64,000 bases of DNA from Spiroplasma kunkelii CR2-3x (lineage in GTDB: Bacteria > Bacillota_I > Bacilli_A > Mycoplasmatales > Mycoplasmataceae): assembly GCF_001274875.1 (NCBI RefSeq), contig NZ_CP010899.1:310001-374000 (forward strand), written 5' to 3'. A program made the position numbers and the translations under genes. The notes below the pieces were generated by a model. It had not been told where the DNA came from, ran no database searches, and saw only the letters and a list, made by a program, of their open reading frames with translations. Of this stretch, positions 52,556 through 63,798 are shown in pieces; position 1 is the first letter of the stretch; every line of letters begins with the position of its first letter.

Positions 52556-52791
52556 TGATTAAATTAGTTTTATTGGTGGCGGCAATCGCTATATTTGGAA
52601 CTGGTTTTATTACTGTTATTATTAATCAATTTACATCAGCAAAAAATATTATTATGGATTTATATAATTCTGATACTTGGTTGATTTGATTATTTGGCAG
52701 AATGGCAATTTTGTTTAGTCATCCGTTAATGTTAACAATATCAAGTTTATATATTGTTGGGTTTATTGTTTCAAAAACATTGTATAGTTAG
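52555..52791 (+). CDS. Two-helix plectrovirus membrane protein
   Basis: 78 aa, one-base overlap with the previous gene. Helix 1 [20 protein letters not shown]; helix 2 [19 protein letters not shown]. It sits between the assembly gene and the large virion gene, the place where filamentous viruses keep minor coat proteins. Confidence 0.6.
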
Positions 52792-52802
52792 GAGTTGAAT
52801 TT

Positions 52803-54917
52803 ATGAAAAAATCGTTATCTTTATTTGCCATATTTATTTTAAGTTTTTTAGGTTTGGTTATTCCATTTATTACTTTAACGGCGTTTAGACCGTTAAATGA
52901 GAAGCATTATACGTTTAAACAAGAGAATAGTATTAATAAAGGTATTAATGAAACTGATTTTATTAATACAATGTTTTTACGCAGTAGTTTTTTTGAAAAT
53001 TGGTCAGAAACAAATTATTTTATTAATCCAACTTTGAAAACATCAAAGAAATTATCTTTTAATGATAAATGGTATTTGGATTTTTTACAAGATAGTTATT
53101 CAACGGGAGTTGTTTATGATAAACCAAGTTCATCTTTTTTTAGTTTTTATCAAATGTGAGATACTTGAAAAAAAACATATATGGTCGAAAAATTTTATGA
53201 TGTTAAAAAGGAGAATTTTTTGAATGATTTAACTGATTTTATTTATGCTTTTGCAGTTAAATATAATATGTATGATGTATCTAAAAAAATTGTCGACAAT
53301 GTTGACCGCTATAAAGAAAATCGTTATCCAAGAGTTAAGTTAAAACAAGATAATTGAAAATTAGCTAATGATTTTATTGATGAAAAAAATAATGATAATA
53401 AAAATTATATTGGTATTATTAAAATTGAAAATGATTTTAAAATTATAAAATGAATTGGAAAATATATAGATTGAAAATATCAATATATTAACATTTATCG
53501 TTGAGATGGCGTTGGTGAACCAAATTTACCGGAAATAAATTCTAGTACTGGTGAAATTACTGATTGAAATAGTTATCAACAAAATTTTGTAAAACAATTT
53601 ATTGATTATTCTTTAACTGCTGTTTTGCAAGAAAATATTAGAGTTCAACAAGGTGGTAGTGCTGATTATGAAAATCCGAATATGGTTGGAACAAAGCGGA
53701 TAATTTTTGATTTTGAGACGGTTGATGAATTAGATGTTAAAAATATTAAAAAAGCAATTTATCGGATGATTTTAACTGTTGATGAAGCAAATACAATTAT
53801 TTCAGGTAGTTTAGAGTTAAATAATGTTAATAGTGATGATTTAAGTTTTAATTTTAATTTTATGCGAACAGGAATGGGTCAAGTTTTTAGTTTTAATGGT
53901 TCAATTTATTCATCATTAAATAATAAAGATTTAAGATATTATCAACAGTTTAACGGTCAATTTGATTTATTTAAGTTTTTACAGTCGTTTTTTGCAAGTG
54001 CATTGGTGCCAGTGTTTCAAAATCGTAGTTCATTTATAGAAAATGGTTATATTGATAATTTACAATATGATACTGTTTTAGTTAACTTTTTTGCGTTAAA
54101 ATTACAAAATTTTAATAATATTTTATTGAGTGAAAATATTAATGATAAATTGCAATTTGATAAATTATTAAATAGTATGTTTAAGATTTCACAGAAATTT
54201 TATACTAATTATTTACGCACGATTTTTGATTTAGAAAATAATACTTATGTACAAGGATATAATAAAAAATATGGTTTATTAGTAAATAATGGTTTTAAAA
54301 TTTATCCACGATATTTTTATTTTTCAGATAAATATAAGCAATTAGATATTAAATTATATTCAGCATTTAAAAATCGGTTTTATACCATTAATAATTATGG
54401 TAGTGTTTTTAATTATGATTTTTCGGTTGTTAATAATTATGATATTAAGTTAAATTCTGGTTATGTTTTTGGTGGTGATTTACAAAATAAATATGGTTTG
54501 CAATATAAAAAAATTGAAGAACAAAAAATCGGTTATAATGTTTTTGAATTGCAAGCACAAAAAGAAAATGATATGTATCGTTATTATGATTTTAATTTTG
54601 GGATTTATAACTGACAAGAAATTAATAGTGGTGGTTTATTCCCTGATAAACAATGATTTCAAGTGCAATATATAACTCCTAAGGGTTGATGAGATTTTGA
54701 AGCACATATTAAAAATGCGGTGATTTGGATTGTTAATACTATTCCGGGAGTTAAGCAAGTTAACGAGTTGGCGAGTGGTGTTGGCAAGGTTTTTGAGACA
54801 GTATATAGTTTTTTTAGTCAAATATTCGAGGTATGAAAATTTAATCCTGCATTGTATAGTACAATAACAAATATTTTTTTATTAATTATCTTTATGAAAT
54901 TTGTACGATTAATATAA
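52803..54917 (+). CDS. Large virion protein (SpV1 ORF1-like, adsorption/minor coat)
   Basis: 704 aa. AGGAG precedes ATG 52803. N-terminal signal peptide (KKSLSLFAIFILSFLGLVIP), a large extracellular Asn/Tyr/Phe-rich body, and a C-terminal membrane helix (PALYSTITNIFLLIIFMKFV), the topology of filamentous-virus adsorption proteins (pIII-like). Residues about 184-240 (from NWKLANDF to YRWDGVGEP) are encoded by 53351-53521, which is repeated exactly, inverted, in the lipoprotein at 54929-55345. About 25 TGA Trp codons. A C-terminal copy exists at 61521-62426. Confidence 0.8.
53351..53521 (+). repeat. 171-bp module shared (inverted) with the lipoprotein gene
   Basis: Compared by eye, 53351-53521 equals the reverse complement of 54999-55169 over all 171 bases. 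It encodes the stretch from NWKLANDF to YRWDGVGEP in the virion protein. Confidence 0.88.
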
Positions 54918-54946
54918 AAAAGGAACTGTTATTTAGTTCCTTTTTG
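54915..54946. terminator. Bidirectional terminator between virion gene and lipoprotein gene
   Basis: Stem AAAAAGGAACT / AGTTCCTTTTT with a 7-base loop; also at 62424-62455 in the second locus. Confidence 0.85.
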
Positions 54947-55345
54947 TTCTTTTCAGTCAGTAATTTCACCAGTGTTTTCGTTGATTGTTGGTATTTCAGG
55001 TTCACCAACGCCATCTCAACGATAAATGTTAATATATTGATATTTTCAATCTATATATTTTCCAATTCATTTTATAATTTTAAAATCATTTTCAATTTTA
55101 ATAATACCAATATAATTTTTATTATCATTATTTTTTTCATCAATAAAATCATTAGCTAATTTTCAATTACTATTTTCTGGTGGTTGTTGTGTGTTATATG
55201 ATGGTTTTGGTGATGGTTTTGGTGATGGTTTTGGTTTATTACTTGCCTCGTTTTCATTATTATTTTCTTTATTACAACTGATTAATGTTGTTGTACTTGT
55301 TGCGGTTAATCCGATTGTTCCTAAAATACTTATTCATTTTTTCAT
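54929..55345 (-). CDS. Prophage lipoprotein carrying a copy of the virion module
   Basis: 138 aa on the minus strand. Signal peptide and lipobox (MKKWISILGTIGLTATSTTT then LISC, Cys24), a proline linker with three KPSP-type repeats (about 35-47), then the module identical to the virion protein (NWKLANDF to YRWDGVGEP), and a short tail IPTINENTGEITDWKEQKGT parallel to the virion text (LPEINSSTGEITDW). AAAGGAAC precedes the start. So a lipid-anchored surface protein presents a 57-residue piece of the virion protein. A role in blocking superinfection or in immune variation is inference. Confidence 0.85.
54999..55169 (-). repeat. 171-bp module in lipoprotein gene
   Basis: Inverted partner of 53351-53521. 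Full identity suggests recent copying or gene conversion. Confidence 0.88.
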
Positions 55346-55462
55346 ATATATTGTTCCTTTTTATTGTTTTATATATAATTGATTTTATTATATATCAATT
55401 ATATATTAATTATTTTGTATTAAATATTAATCTTATATATTTTTGATGGTAGGTGTAAATTA

Positions 55463-56551
55463 ATGAAATATATTATTAATAATTTTAATTTGTTTGATTT
55501 ACAAGCAAAATTAAAAAATTTTTTAAGTAAAAATTATAAAAATAAATATTATAAAAAAATAAAACAAAAAATATTTTCATATATTAATTTGTGTAATGAT
55601 TATTATATTAATAATGATAAATTTTTGTTGAAAGATTTAATTAAAAAATATTTTAAAAATAAGTTTTCAACTTTTTATTATTGAGCGAATAAAATTTTAA
55701 TTGCATATAAAAATAATGATTTTGATAAATTGTTATTAAAGTCAACAATTCCTAATAATATTAATTATCAATATAGTAAAGATGTTCGTCAAAATATTTG
55801 TGATTTATATTTTGAATATTGTGATAAGTGTGCTGGTGGTGTTTTATCTTTGTTTTATAATTTAAAAAAAGGGATTCATGGAGAAGAATTAAAAAATAAA
55901 GCACCAAAAAATTTAAAAACATTTTTTCGTTGACTTAAAAAAGATGAAAGATGATTAAAAATAAAAAATAAAATTAAAGAAATTAAAAAACAACATCCAA
56001 GATATGAAGTTAAAGAAATAGGTTTATTACAGATGGACGCTAAATATTTTGTACCAAGTAAATTTCCAGTTGATAAAAAGTATTATGTTTATGATTTTAT
56101 TGATGAAAAAACAAGATTAGCATTAGGATATGTTTATGATAAATTAAGCATTGATAATGCTATTGATTCTGTTAAAAAAGCAATTAGTGATTTTAAAAAT
56201 ATATTTGGTGTTAAAATAACACGGATTAGAACTGATAACGGTTCTGAATTTATTAATAATTATCGGAATAATCAAAAAAATACTGTTAAAGAAACTAATT
56301 TTACTCAATTTTTAAAAGATAAAAATATTTTTCATCAGACAACACCGGTTCGTTCTCCACAGTCAAATGGTAAGATTGAAAGATTTCATCAAAATTATAC
56401 TAAATTATTTGTATTTGAAGAAAAAATATTAAATGTCGTTAGTTTACAGAATAAATTAAATGATTATTATTATTTTTATAATTTTGAAAGAGTTCATAAG
56501 TCTTTAAATTTTCAGACACCATTTAACTTTTTGAATAGTTTAATTAAATAA
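55463..56551 (+). CDS. DDE transposase/integrase of the prophage
   Basis: 362 aa, with TGA Trp codons at about 55681 and 55931. A Lys/Asn-rich N-terminus and helix-turn-helix-like region, then an integrase core: QMDAKYFVPSKF (first D), TRIRTDNGSEFINNY (second D), VRSPQSNGKIERFHQNY (E), and a C-terminal FERVHKSLNFQTPFNFL. All three catalytic residues are in place and the gene is intact. It resembles IS3/IS481-type enzymes instead of the IS30 type at 63007. It probably integrates the prophage and may replicate it. Confidence 0.85.
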
Positions 56552-56687
56552 TTTTAAATTATTAAGTTTTTGTATTTAAACTAATTTTTAGTTTGTTTAA
56601 TTTTATATTTTTTATTTATTTATTTTATGATATTTTTATATTATAAATAAATATTTTTATTATTTTTGTTATTTTCTTGTAATCTTT

Positions 56688-56707
56688 AAAATGTATGTGG
56701 TATACTA
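56688..56707 (-). repeat. Right terminal inverted repeat of prophage
   Basis: AAAATGTATGTGGTATACTA, imperfect inverse of the left end. The 136 bases between the transposase stop and this end are AT-rich and hold no gene. Confidence 0.65.
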
Positions 56708-56709
56708 CA

Positions 56710-56726
56710 GGTGTTCCAAGAAAATA
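56710..56726 (+). repeat. 17-bp direct repeat, right flank of prophage
   Basis: GGTGTTCCAAGAAAATA, identical to 48601-48617. Confidence 0.8.
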
Positions 56727-57332
56727 AATCTTTTTAACAAGTAAGATTTTAAATGCTAATCATAAGTACGATGTGGAATTACAGGAAGTAGATAACATAC
56801 TAACACGGTTAGATACGGATTATTTAGATTTATGTTTAGTTCATTGGCCCACTGCCGATTAAAATGAATGTTTTCGTGTGTTAGAGACAGTGTATAAAGC
56901 AAAAAAAATCGTGAAATTGGAGCCAGCAATTTTGAAGTTAGCCATTTACAAGAGTTAATCGTAATTAGTGAAATTAAACCAATGGTTAATCAAGTTGAAC
57001 TTCATCCTGGTTTAAATAATACTGATGTTGTTAAATTTTGTCAAGCAAACAACATTATTATTGAATCATGAGCAACTTTAATGTAAGGACAATGTATGAC
57101 AAATTCAACTGTTCTTAAAATTGCAGAAAAACACCAGAAAAGTCCTGGCCAAATTTGTTTAAAATTAGCAATACAACAAAATATTGTTGTTATTCCAAAA
57201 TCAACCCATAATGAACGTATTATTGCTAATAGTGAACTAGATGATTTTATGTTAGATGATGAAGATATGGCAGCATTATTTGCTTTACCACAGGTAAGAT
57301 TAGGAGCTGATCCAAATAATTTTAATTTTTAA
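56710..57332 (+). pseudogene. Aldo/keto reductase, 3' part (split by prophage)
   Basis: It starts with the 17-bp repeat (56710-56726) and continues IFLTSKILNANHKYDVELQE, TDYLDLCLVHWP, then a stop and shift, IGASNFEVSHLQELI, MVNQVELHPGLNN, a TAA at about 57084, KHQKSPGQICLKLAIQQNIV and VIPKSTHNERIIANSEL to TAA 57330-57332. Multiple lesions besides the insertion: the gene was already decaying, or decayed since. Confidence 0.85.
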
Positions 57333-57391
57333 TCACTATTTTTTGTTATAATTTAAAAGATAGTTTATCAAAAAAAAAAAAAAATGATTCG

Positions 57392-58268
57392 ATGAAAAAA
57401 TTGCTTAGTTTTTTTGGAATAATTATAATGTTTAAAACTCCAAGTATTTTAATGATTAGTTGTATTTATCCAGAATATTATTATATTTCAACCCAAGATG
57501 CAACATTGCAGCTAGCCCGTTGGCAATTTTTTAACACATTTTATGTTACAACCCATTAATGATTAAGATGAATATTGAGTAAAAAATCAAGATGATAATA
57601 CAATTTTCACAATGTTTTCAAAAGAAAGAGAATCTCATATTTTATGACCAATTATTAATTATAATTTTAATAATTTTTCAAATGTTCCAGCATTTGAGTT
57701 ACCAACAACTAATGTTTTATTTAAAACATATATCGCAAGTATGCCAACCCATTTGCCAACAGCTAACTAATTATATCGTGATTTTATTTTGTTTCTGTTA
57801 ATTCCTAATACAACGGAGTATACTTATACGACGGGACAAACAATAATGGAAGAATATACTTTAGATGGTAGCCATTTTCCAACAACGATTTATTATTTAA
57901 CAATTAATTTAAATTCAAATGTTTTTTGAAGTTATGAAATTAATAAAGATTTACAAGAATATTTAATTAATTATATTCAGAATCATCCAAGGTTTATTTT
58001 TAAACAAAATATGACAACAGCAGAAATTGTTAAATTATGGCTAACAAATGTTTATAGTTATTCAAATAATTTTAAAATTAGTAATATTAAGACAATTGAA
58101 AATATTGATTAATTATATTGTTATTTAAAAAATAAAATTACTTTTCATTTTGATCAGTTAGATAATAATAAAATTAATTAAAATGGAAAATTTAATTTTA
58201 AAGTAACTGACCAAAATGGTAATTATATGTGAGAAATAAATGAATTAAAATACCAAATTCAAAACTAA
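57392..58268 (+). pseudogene. Broken lipoprotein gene
   Basis: ATG 57392: MKKLLSFFGIIIMFKTPSIL then MISC lipobox, open to TAA 57557-57559, then pieces in other frames (AFELPTTNVLFKTYI; DFILFLLIPNTTEYTYTTGQ; YEINKDLQEYLINYIQNHPR; TAEIVKLWLTNVYSYSNNFK) with further TAA codons, ending at TAA 58266-58268. An A14 run lies just before the start. No family recognised beyond lipoprotein. Confidence 0.65.
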
Positions 58269-58280
58269 ATATAACAAAAA

Positions 58281-58318
58281 TAGACACATAAAGTATAAAA
58301 TTTATGTGTATATTTTTT
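58281..58318. terminator. Terminator between the lipoprotein remnant and trpS
   Basis: Stem ACACATAAA / TTTATGTGT with an 8-base loop and AT-rich flanks. Confidence 0.6.
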
Positions 58319-58327
58319 ATTTAAAGG

Positions 58328-59350
58328 CTACTTTTTTTTATAATTTAATCCAACAACATTTTTAACTTTTGTTATTTTTTTATTAGCAATTGCTCGTGCT
58401 TTTGTTGCTCCTAAATCAATTAATTCATCAATTGTTTGATCTTGCATTAATTTGTGGTATTTTTTTTGAATTGGTTCTAAAACTTCAATAATCGTATTGG
58501 CAACTTGTTCTTTTAATTGGCCATAATTGTGTTGAACAAATTCCTTAACAGCTGCTTCAATTGTTACTTTTTTTAAAACAGCATAAATTGTTAAAAGATT
58601 ACTTACGCCTGGTTTTTGCTCAGGATTATAAGCAATTTTTCCTTCTGAATCAGTTACGGCGCTACGGATTTTTTTTAGAATTACTTCAGGTGCATCTAAT
58701 AATCCTATAAAAGACTTAGGATCATTGGAAGACTTACTCATTTTTTTAGTTGGATTTTGTAAATCCATAATTTTACCACCAATTGGTGCAATAAAGTCGG
58801 TCGGAATTTTAAATAAATCTTGTTGATAACGATTATTCATTCGTTCGGCAATATTTCGTGTTAATTCAATGTGTTGTTTTTGGTCTTTTCCAACTGGAAC
58901 TAAATCAGCATCATATAATAAAATATCCGCGACCATTAAAGTTGGGTAAGTTAATAATCCGGTTGGAATAAATTCAGTTCCATTTTCTGCTTTAATTTTT
59001 ATTGATTTGTCTTTAAATTGTGTCATTCGTGACAATTCACCAATAGTTGTATTGCACAATAAAATATGTGCTAATAAGGTAACTTCTAAAACATCTGATT
59101 GAACAAAAATAATTGCTTTTTGTGGGTCCAAACCACATGCATAATATAATGCAACCATATTTTTAATGTTATTTCGTAATTCTTCTTTGCTAATTGGAAT
59201 TGTAATTGCATGTAAGTTTGCCACAAAAATAATTAAATTATTATCTTTTTGTAATTCAATAAAATTTTTTATTGCCCCAATATAATTTCCTAAAGTTAAT
59301 TGCCCTGTAGCAGTAATGCCTGAAACGATTGTTGGTTTTTTTTGTTCCAT
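58328..59350 (-). CDS. trpS: Tryptophanyl-tRNA synthetase
   Basis: 340 aa on the minus strand, from ATG 59350 (GGGAGAACAT upstream). An upstream in-frame ATG would add 37 residues but lacks a ribosome site. Class I signatures: TGQLTLGNYIGAIKNF (HIGH-like) and KKMSKSSNDPKSFI. Also GLLTYPTLMVADILLYDADL and VPVGKDQKQHIELTRNIAERM. In this code it must charge the tRNAs that read both UGG and UGA. Confidence 0.95.
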   Translation of the reverse strand: MEQKKPTIVSGITATGQLTLGNYIGAIKNFIELQKDNNLIIFVANLHAITIPISKEELRNNIKNMVALYYACGLDPQKAIIFVQSDVLEVTLLAHILLCNTTIGELSRMTQFKDKSIKIKAENGTEFIPTGLLTYPTLMVADILLYDADLVPVGKDQKQHIELTRNIAERMNNRYQQDLFKIPTDFIAPIGGKIMDLQNPTKKMSKSSNDPKSFIGLLDAPEVILKKIRSAVTDSEGKIAYNPEQKPGVSNLLTIYAVLKKVTIEAAVKEFVQHNYGQLKEQVANTIIEVLEPIQKKYHKLMQDQTIDELIDLGATKARAIANKKITKVKNVVGLNYKKK

Positions 59351-59470
59351 ATGTTCTCCCTTCTTGTCCAAATTTAATAACATATTTAGTAATATCATAG
59401 CAAATATTTTAGTCTTTCCAAAAGAAAAACAATAAAAGGTAGTATTTTTTTGGAATTTCAACCGATTTTG

Positions 59471-59499
59471 TTTACTATTTTTTGAACAAATAATATAAT
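59471..59499 (+). promoter_or_regulatory. Promoter for eno
   Basis: TTTACT, 17-base spacer, TATAAT, 34 bases before the eno start. Confidence 0.5.
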
Positions 59500-59532
59500 A
59501 ACATTATACACTTAAAAGGAGAGTAAAAAATT

Positions 59533-60932
<1,400 letters not shown>

Positions 60933-61007
60933 TTATGATTATATAAATATTTATGGTGATAAAAGAACGTAACAATACTAAATATTTGAAATTGGCATCG
61001 TATAATC

Positions 61008-61022
61008 GAAGTGCAACAAATC
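61008..61022 (+). repeat. 15-bp terminal-type inverted repeat, left
   Basis: GAAGTGCAACAAATC is the exact reverse complement of 63939-63953. The pair brackets the whole mosaic region and may mark the ends of an IS30-type element. Confidence 0.5.
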
Positions 61023-61049
61023 AATTTTGAAAGGAGTTGATTTTTTATT

Positions 61050-61159
61050 GAAAATAATGCTTTGTTTGCATAATTTTAATTCCTTAATTAAAAATATTAA
61101 AAAAAAATTTACTTTCCAAAACTGTAAAAACCAAAAATACAAAATGTGTGTGGTTTCTA
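61050..61159 (-). mobile_element. Left-end remnant of a plectrovirus, inverted
   Basis: The reverse complement matches 48618-48728 of the prophage almost base for base, from the terminus TAGAAACCACACAC through the ribosome site to the first codons (MQTK) of the 36-aa gene. The rest of that virus copy is missing on this side. Confidence 0.85.
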
Positions 61160-61370
61160 CACCAGTAGGGGAGTATGGTTTTTTGAACTTGATAAAGTCA
61201 TACCTTTAGATACAGTTATCTTAGATACTGAAGAATATATGTATCGTTTATTTAATATGATAATTCAAATTTTCCGGGGCAAAATATTAAAACATCAAAA
61301 GAAATTATTCCAGAGCTTTGTTATAAAGATGATGAAATTGAATTAAATTTAAGAAAAGAACAAATGGTAT
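61160..61370 (+). pseudogene. Unidentified gene fragment next to virus remnant
   Basis: Coding sense GVWFFELDKVIPLDTVILDT then EEYMYRLFNM, a frameshift near 61260, then NFPGQNIKTSKEIIPELCYK and DDEIELNLRKEQMVLHN. No start and no family recognised. Probably a host gene cut by the virus insertion. Confidence 0.35.
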
Positions 61371-61520
61371 TACATAACATTTATATACCTTTCATTAACT
61401 TATAAAATTTTTAATATTTAATACGAATAATTTATATATAATTGATATATGATAAAATCAATTATATATAAAACAATAAAAAGGAGTAATCTATATGAAA
61501 AAATGACTTAGCATAATAGG
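61371..61520 (+). repeat. 150-bp inverted repeat, left arm (lipoprotein leader copy)
   Basis: Exact reverse complement of 62862-63011 by eye. It contains the lipoprotein upstream region, AAAAAGGAGTAATC ribosome site and first codons (MKKWLSIIG), here joined to the virion gene fragment. Confidence 0.88.
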
Positions 61521-62426
61521 TGTTTCAAAATCGTAGTTCGTTTATTGAAAATGGATATATTGATAATTTACAGTATAATACTGTTTTAGTTAACTTTTTT
61601 GCGTTGAAATTGCAAAATTTTAATAATATTTTGTTGAGTAAAAATATTAACGATAAATTACAATTTGATAAATTATTAAATAGTATGTTTAAGATTTCAC
61701 AGAAATTTTATACTAATTATTTACGCACGATTTTTGATTTAGAAAATAATACTTATGTGCAAGGTTATAATAAAAAATATGGTTTATTAGTAAATAATGG
61801 TTTTAAAATTTATCCACGATATTTTTATTTTTCAGATAAATATAAGAAATTAGATATTAAATTATAATTCAGCATTTAAAAATCGGTTTTATACCATTAA
61901 TAATTATGGTAGTGTTTTTAATTATGATTTTTCAGTTGCTAATAATTATAATATTAGGTTAAATTCGGGTTATGTTTTTGGTGGTGATTTACAAAATAAA
62001 TATGGTTTGCAATATAAAAAAATTGAAGAACAAAAAATCGGTTATAATGTTTTTGAATTGCAAGCACAAAAAGATAATGATATGTACCGATATTATGATT
62101 TTAATTTTGGTATTTATAACTGACAAGAAATTAATAACGGTGGGTTGTTCCCCGATAAACAATGATGACAAGTTCAATATATAACTCCTAAAGGTTGATG
62201 AGATTTTGGTGCTCATATTAAAAATGCGGTGATTTGGATTGTTAATACTATTCCGGGAGTTAAACAAGTTAACGAGTTAGCGAGTGGTGTTGGCAAGGTT
62301 TTTGAGATAGTATATAGTTTTTTTAGTCAAATATTTGAGGTATGAAAATTTAATCCAGCATTGTATAGTACAATAACAAATATTTTTTTATTAATTATAT
62401 TTATGAAATTTGTACGATTAATATAA
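61521..62426 (+). pseudogene. C-terminal fragment of plectrovirus virion gene
   Basis: Closely matches 54011-54917 of the prophage virion gene, from FQNRSSFIENGYIDNL to the membrane end. One extra base near 61866 shifts the frame, and substitutions such as KDNDMYRYYDF mark a different virus lineage. The N-terminal two thirds are missing; the lipoprotein leader has replaced them. Confidence 0.85.
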
Positions 62427-62455
62427 AAAAGGAACTGTTATTTAGTTCCTTTTTG
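62424..62455. terminator. Bidirectional terminator, second copy
   Basis: Same stem AAAAAGGAACT / AGTTCCTTTTT as at 54915. Confidence 0.8.
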
Positions 62456-62887
62456 TTATTTTCAGTCAATAATTTCACCGGTGTTTTTGTTAATGGTTGG
62501 TAATTGTGGTTCACCAACGCTATCTCAACGATAAACAGGAAAATTAATTCCATATTTTAAATGTTGTCAGTATGTATAGTGATTTTTTATAAAATTACTA
62601 TCAAAATAAACTTTTTCGCAAATATATTTATCAATAATTTGAATATCAGTAATTCGAATATAAAAATATCATTTATTATTTGGTTTTGAAAACTCACTTT
62701 CTCTATTATTATTTTCAATTAATTTTCAATTACTATCTTTTGGTGGTTGTTGTTGATTATCTGGTAGTTCTGGTTTATTATTCCTTCTACCGTTTTCATT
62801 GTTATTTGGTTTTTCACAACTAATTAATGTGGTTGTGCTTGTTGCTGTTAATCCGATTACTCCTATTATGCTAAGTCATTTTTTCAT
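62456..62887 (-). CDS. Second prophage-type lipoprotein with a different module
   Basis: 143 aa on the minus strand; AAAAAGGAG precedes the start. Signal and lipobox MKKWLSIIGVIGLTATSTTT then LISC (Cys24), a short Pro/Asn linker, then NWKLIENNNRESEFSKPNNK, WYFYIRITDIQIIDKY, a longer loop, and the common ending VYRWDSVGEPQLPTINKNTG. Signal, linker and ending match the lipoprotein at 54929-55345, but the central 60 residues differ. That is the pattern of a variable module between constant ends. Confidence 0.75.
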
Positions 62888-63011
62888 ATAGATTACTCCT
62901 TTTTATTGTTTTATATATAATTGATTTTATCATATATCAATTATATATAAATTATTCGTATTAAATATTAAAAATTTTATAAGTTAATGAAAGGTATATA
63001 AATGTTATGTA
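62862..63011 (-). repeat. 150-bp inverted repeat, right arm
   Basis: Contains the native promoter/leader and first codons of the second lipoprotein, and ends inside the first codons of the transposase (ATGTA). Inverse of 61371-61520. Confidence 0.88.
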
Positions 63012-63798
63012 TAGTCATTTAAGTTTTATAGATAAAATTAAATTAGAACATTTTTTTTATTAAAAATGTTTTTAAAAAAGAATGGTAAACAGAATATTTC
63101 TGCAATTGCTAAATGTTTAAATAGACATCGTAGTACTATTTTACGAGAAATTAAGAGATTTAAAACTATTAATGAATATAGTGCTTATAAGTCAGATAAA
63201 ATGTATTATGAGAAAAGAAAAAAGAATAATAAAATATGTAATTTTACAGAAGAACAGATTAATTTTATGAAAATTAGACTTAATAAATATTGTGATTCTC
63301 CGAAAGAATTTATTTATCGTTATTTTTTAAAATTTGGTGTTAAATTTTCGGTTTTTGTTAAAACATTGTATAAATGAATTTGTTTAGGTTTTTATGGATT
63401 TTTAAAACAAAATTTACGATATCATGGTAAAAAATTTAAAACAAAAGGAAAAAAAGATAATCGTGGTAAATTAACTAATTTTAAGTCAATTTGAAATTTA
63501 ATTGGGAAAATTAAAGGCGTAATAACTGACAGAGGAAAAGAATTTAGCAAATGACGAGAAATGGAAATCTTTGCTGAAACACAAGTGTATTTTTGTGACG
63601 CTGGTTAAACCACAACAAAAACCTTTAATTGAATATATGAATAGTGAATTAAGAAAATGATTTTCTAAGGGAACTGATTTTAGTAATGTTACTCAGAAAC
63701 GATTAGATTGGGTAGTTAATGATGTAATTAATGAAAAACTTCGACCGTGTTTAAATTGAATAAGTGCAAAAGAAGTATTTTTACATAATATTAAATAA
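63007..63798 (+). pseudogene. Broken IS30-family transposase
   Basis: ATG 63007 (MYSHLSFIDKIKLEHFF) meets TAA 63061-63063. The main frame (from 63066) gives an IS30 helix-turn-helix: ISAIAKCLNRHRSTILREIK. Then YHGKKFKTKGKKDNRGKL, a deletion that removes the first catalytic Asp, KGVITDRGKEFSKW (second D), a TAA at 63606 with a frameshift, and KPQQKPLIEYMNSELRKWF (E region) to TAA 63796-63798. This is the transposase type carried by SpV1-R8A2B-like viruses. Three lesions: inactive. Confidence 0.8.

Larger units (their letters stand above)
48618..56709 (+). mobile_element. SpV1-type plectrovirus prophage, about 8.1 kb
   Basis: Bounded by a 17-bp direct repeat and imperfect terminal inverted repeats, with a chain of tightly packed small membrane-protein genes, a major-coat-like protein, a P-loop assembly ATPase, a large virion protein gene, a lipoprotein on the opposite strand and a DDE transposase. 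Size (about 8,090 bp) is close to known SpV1 genomes, so it may be full length. No HUH-type replication protein is recognised. No in-frame stop or frameshift is visible in its genes. Confidence 0.88.

Noticed and set aside
54463..54675. 70-codon plus-strand ORF inside the virion gene, also at 61972
   Set aside because: Out-of-frame shadow repeated only because the virion gene itself is duplicated.
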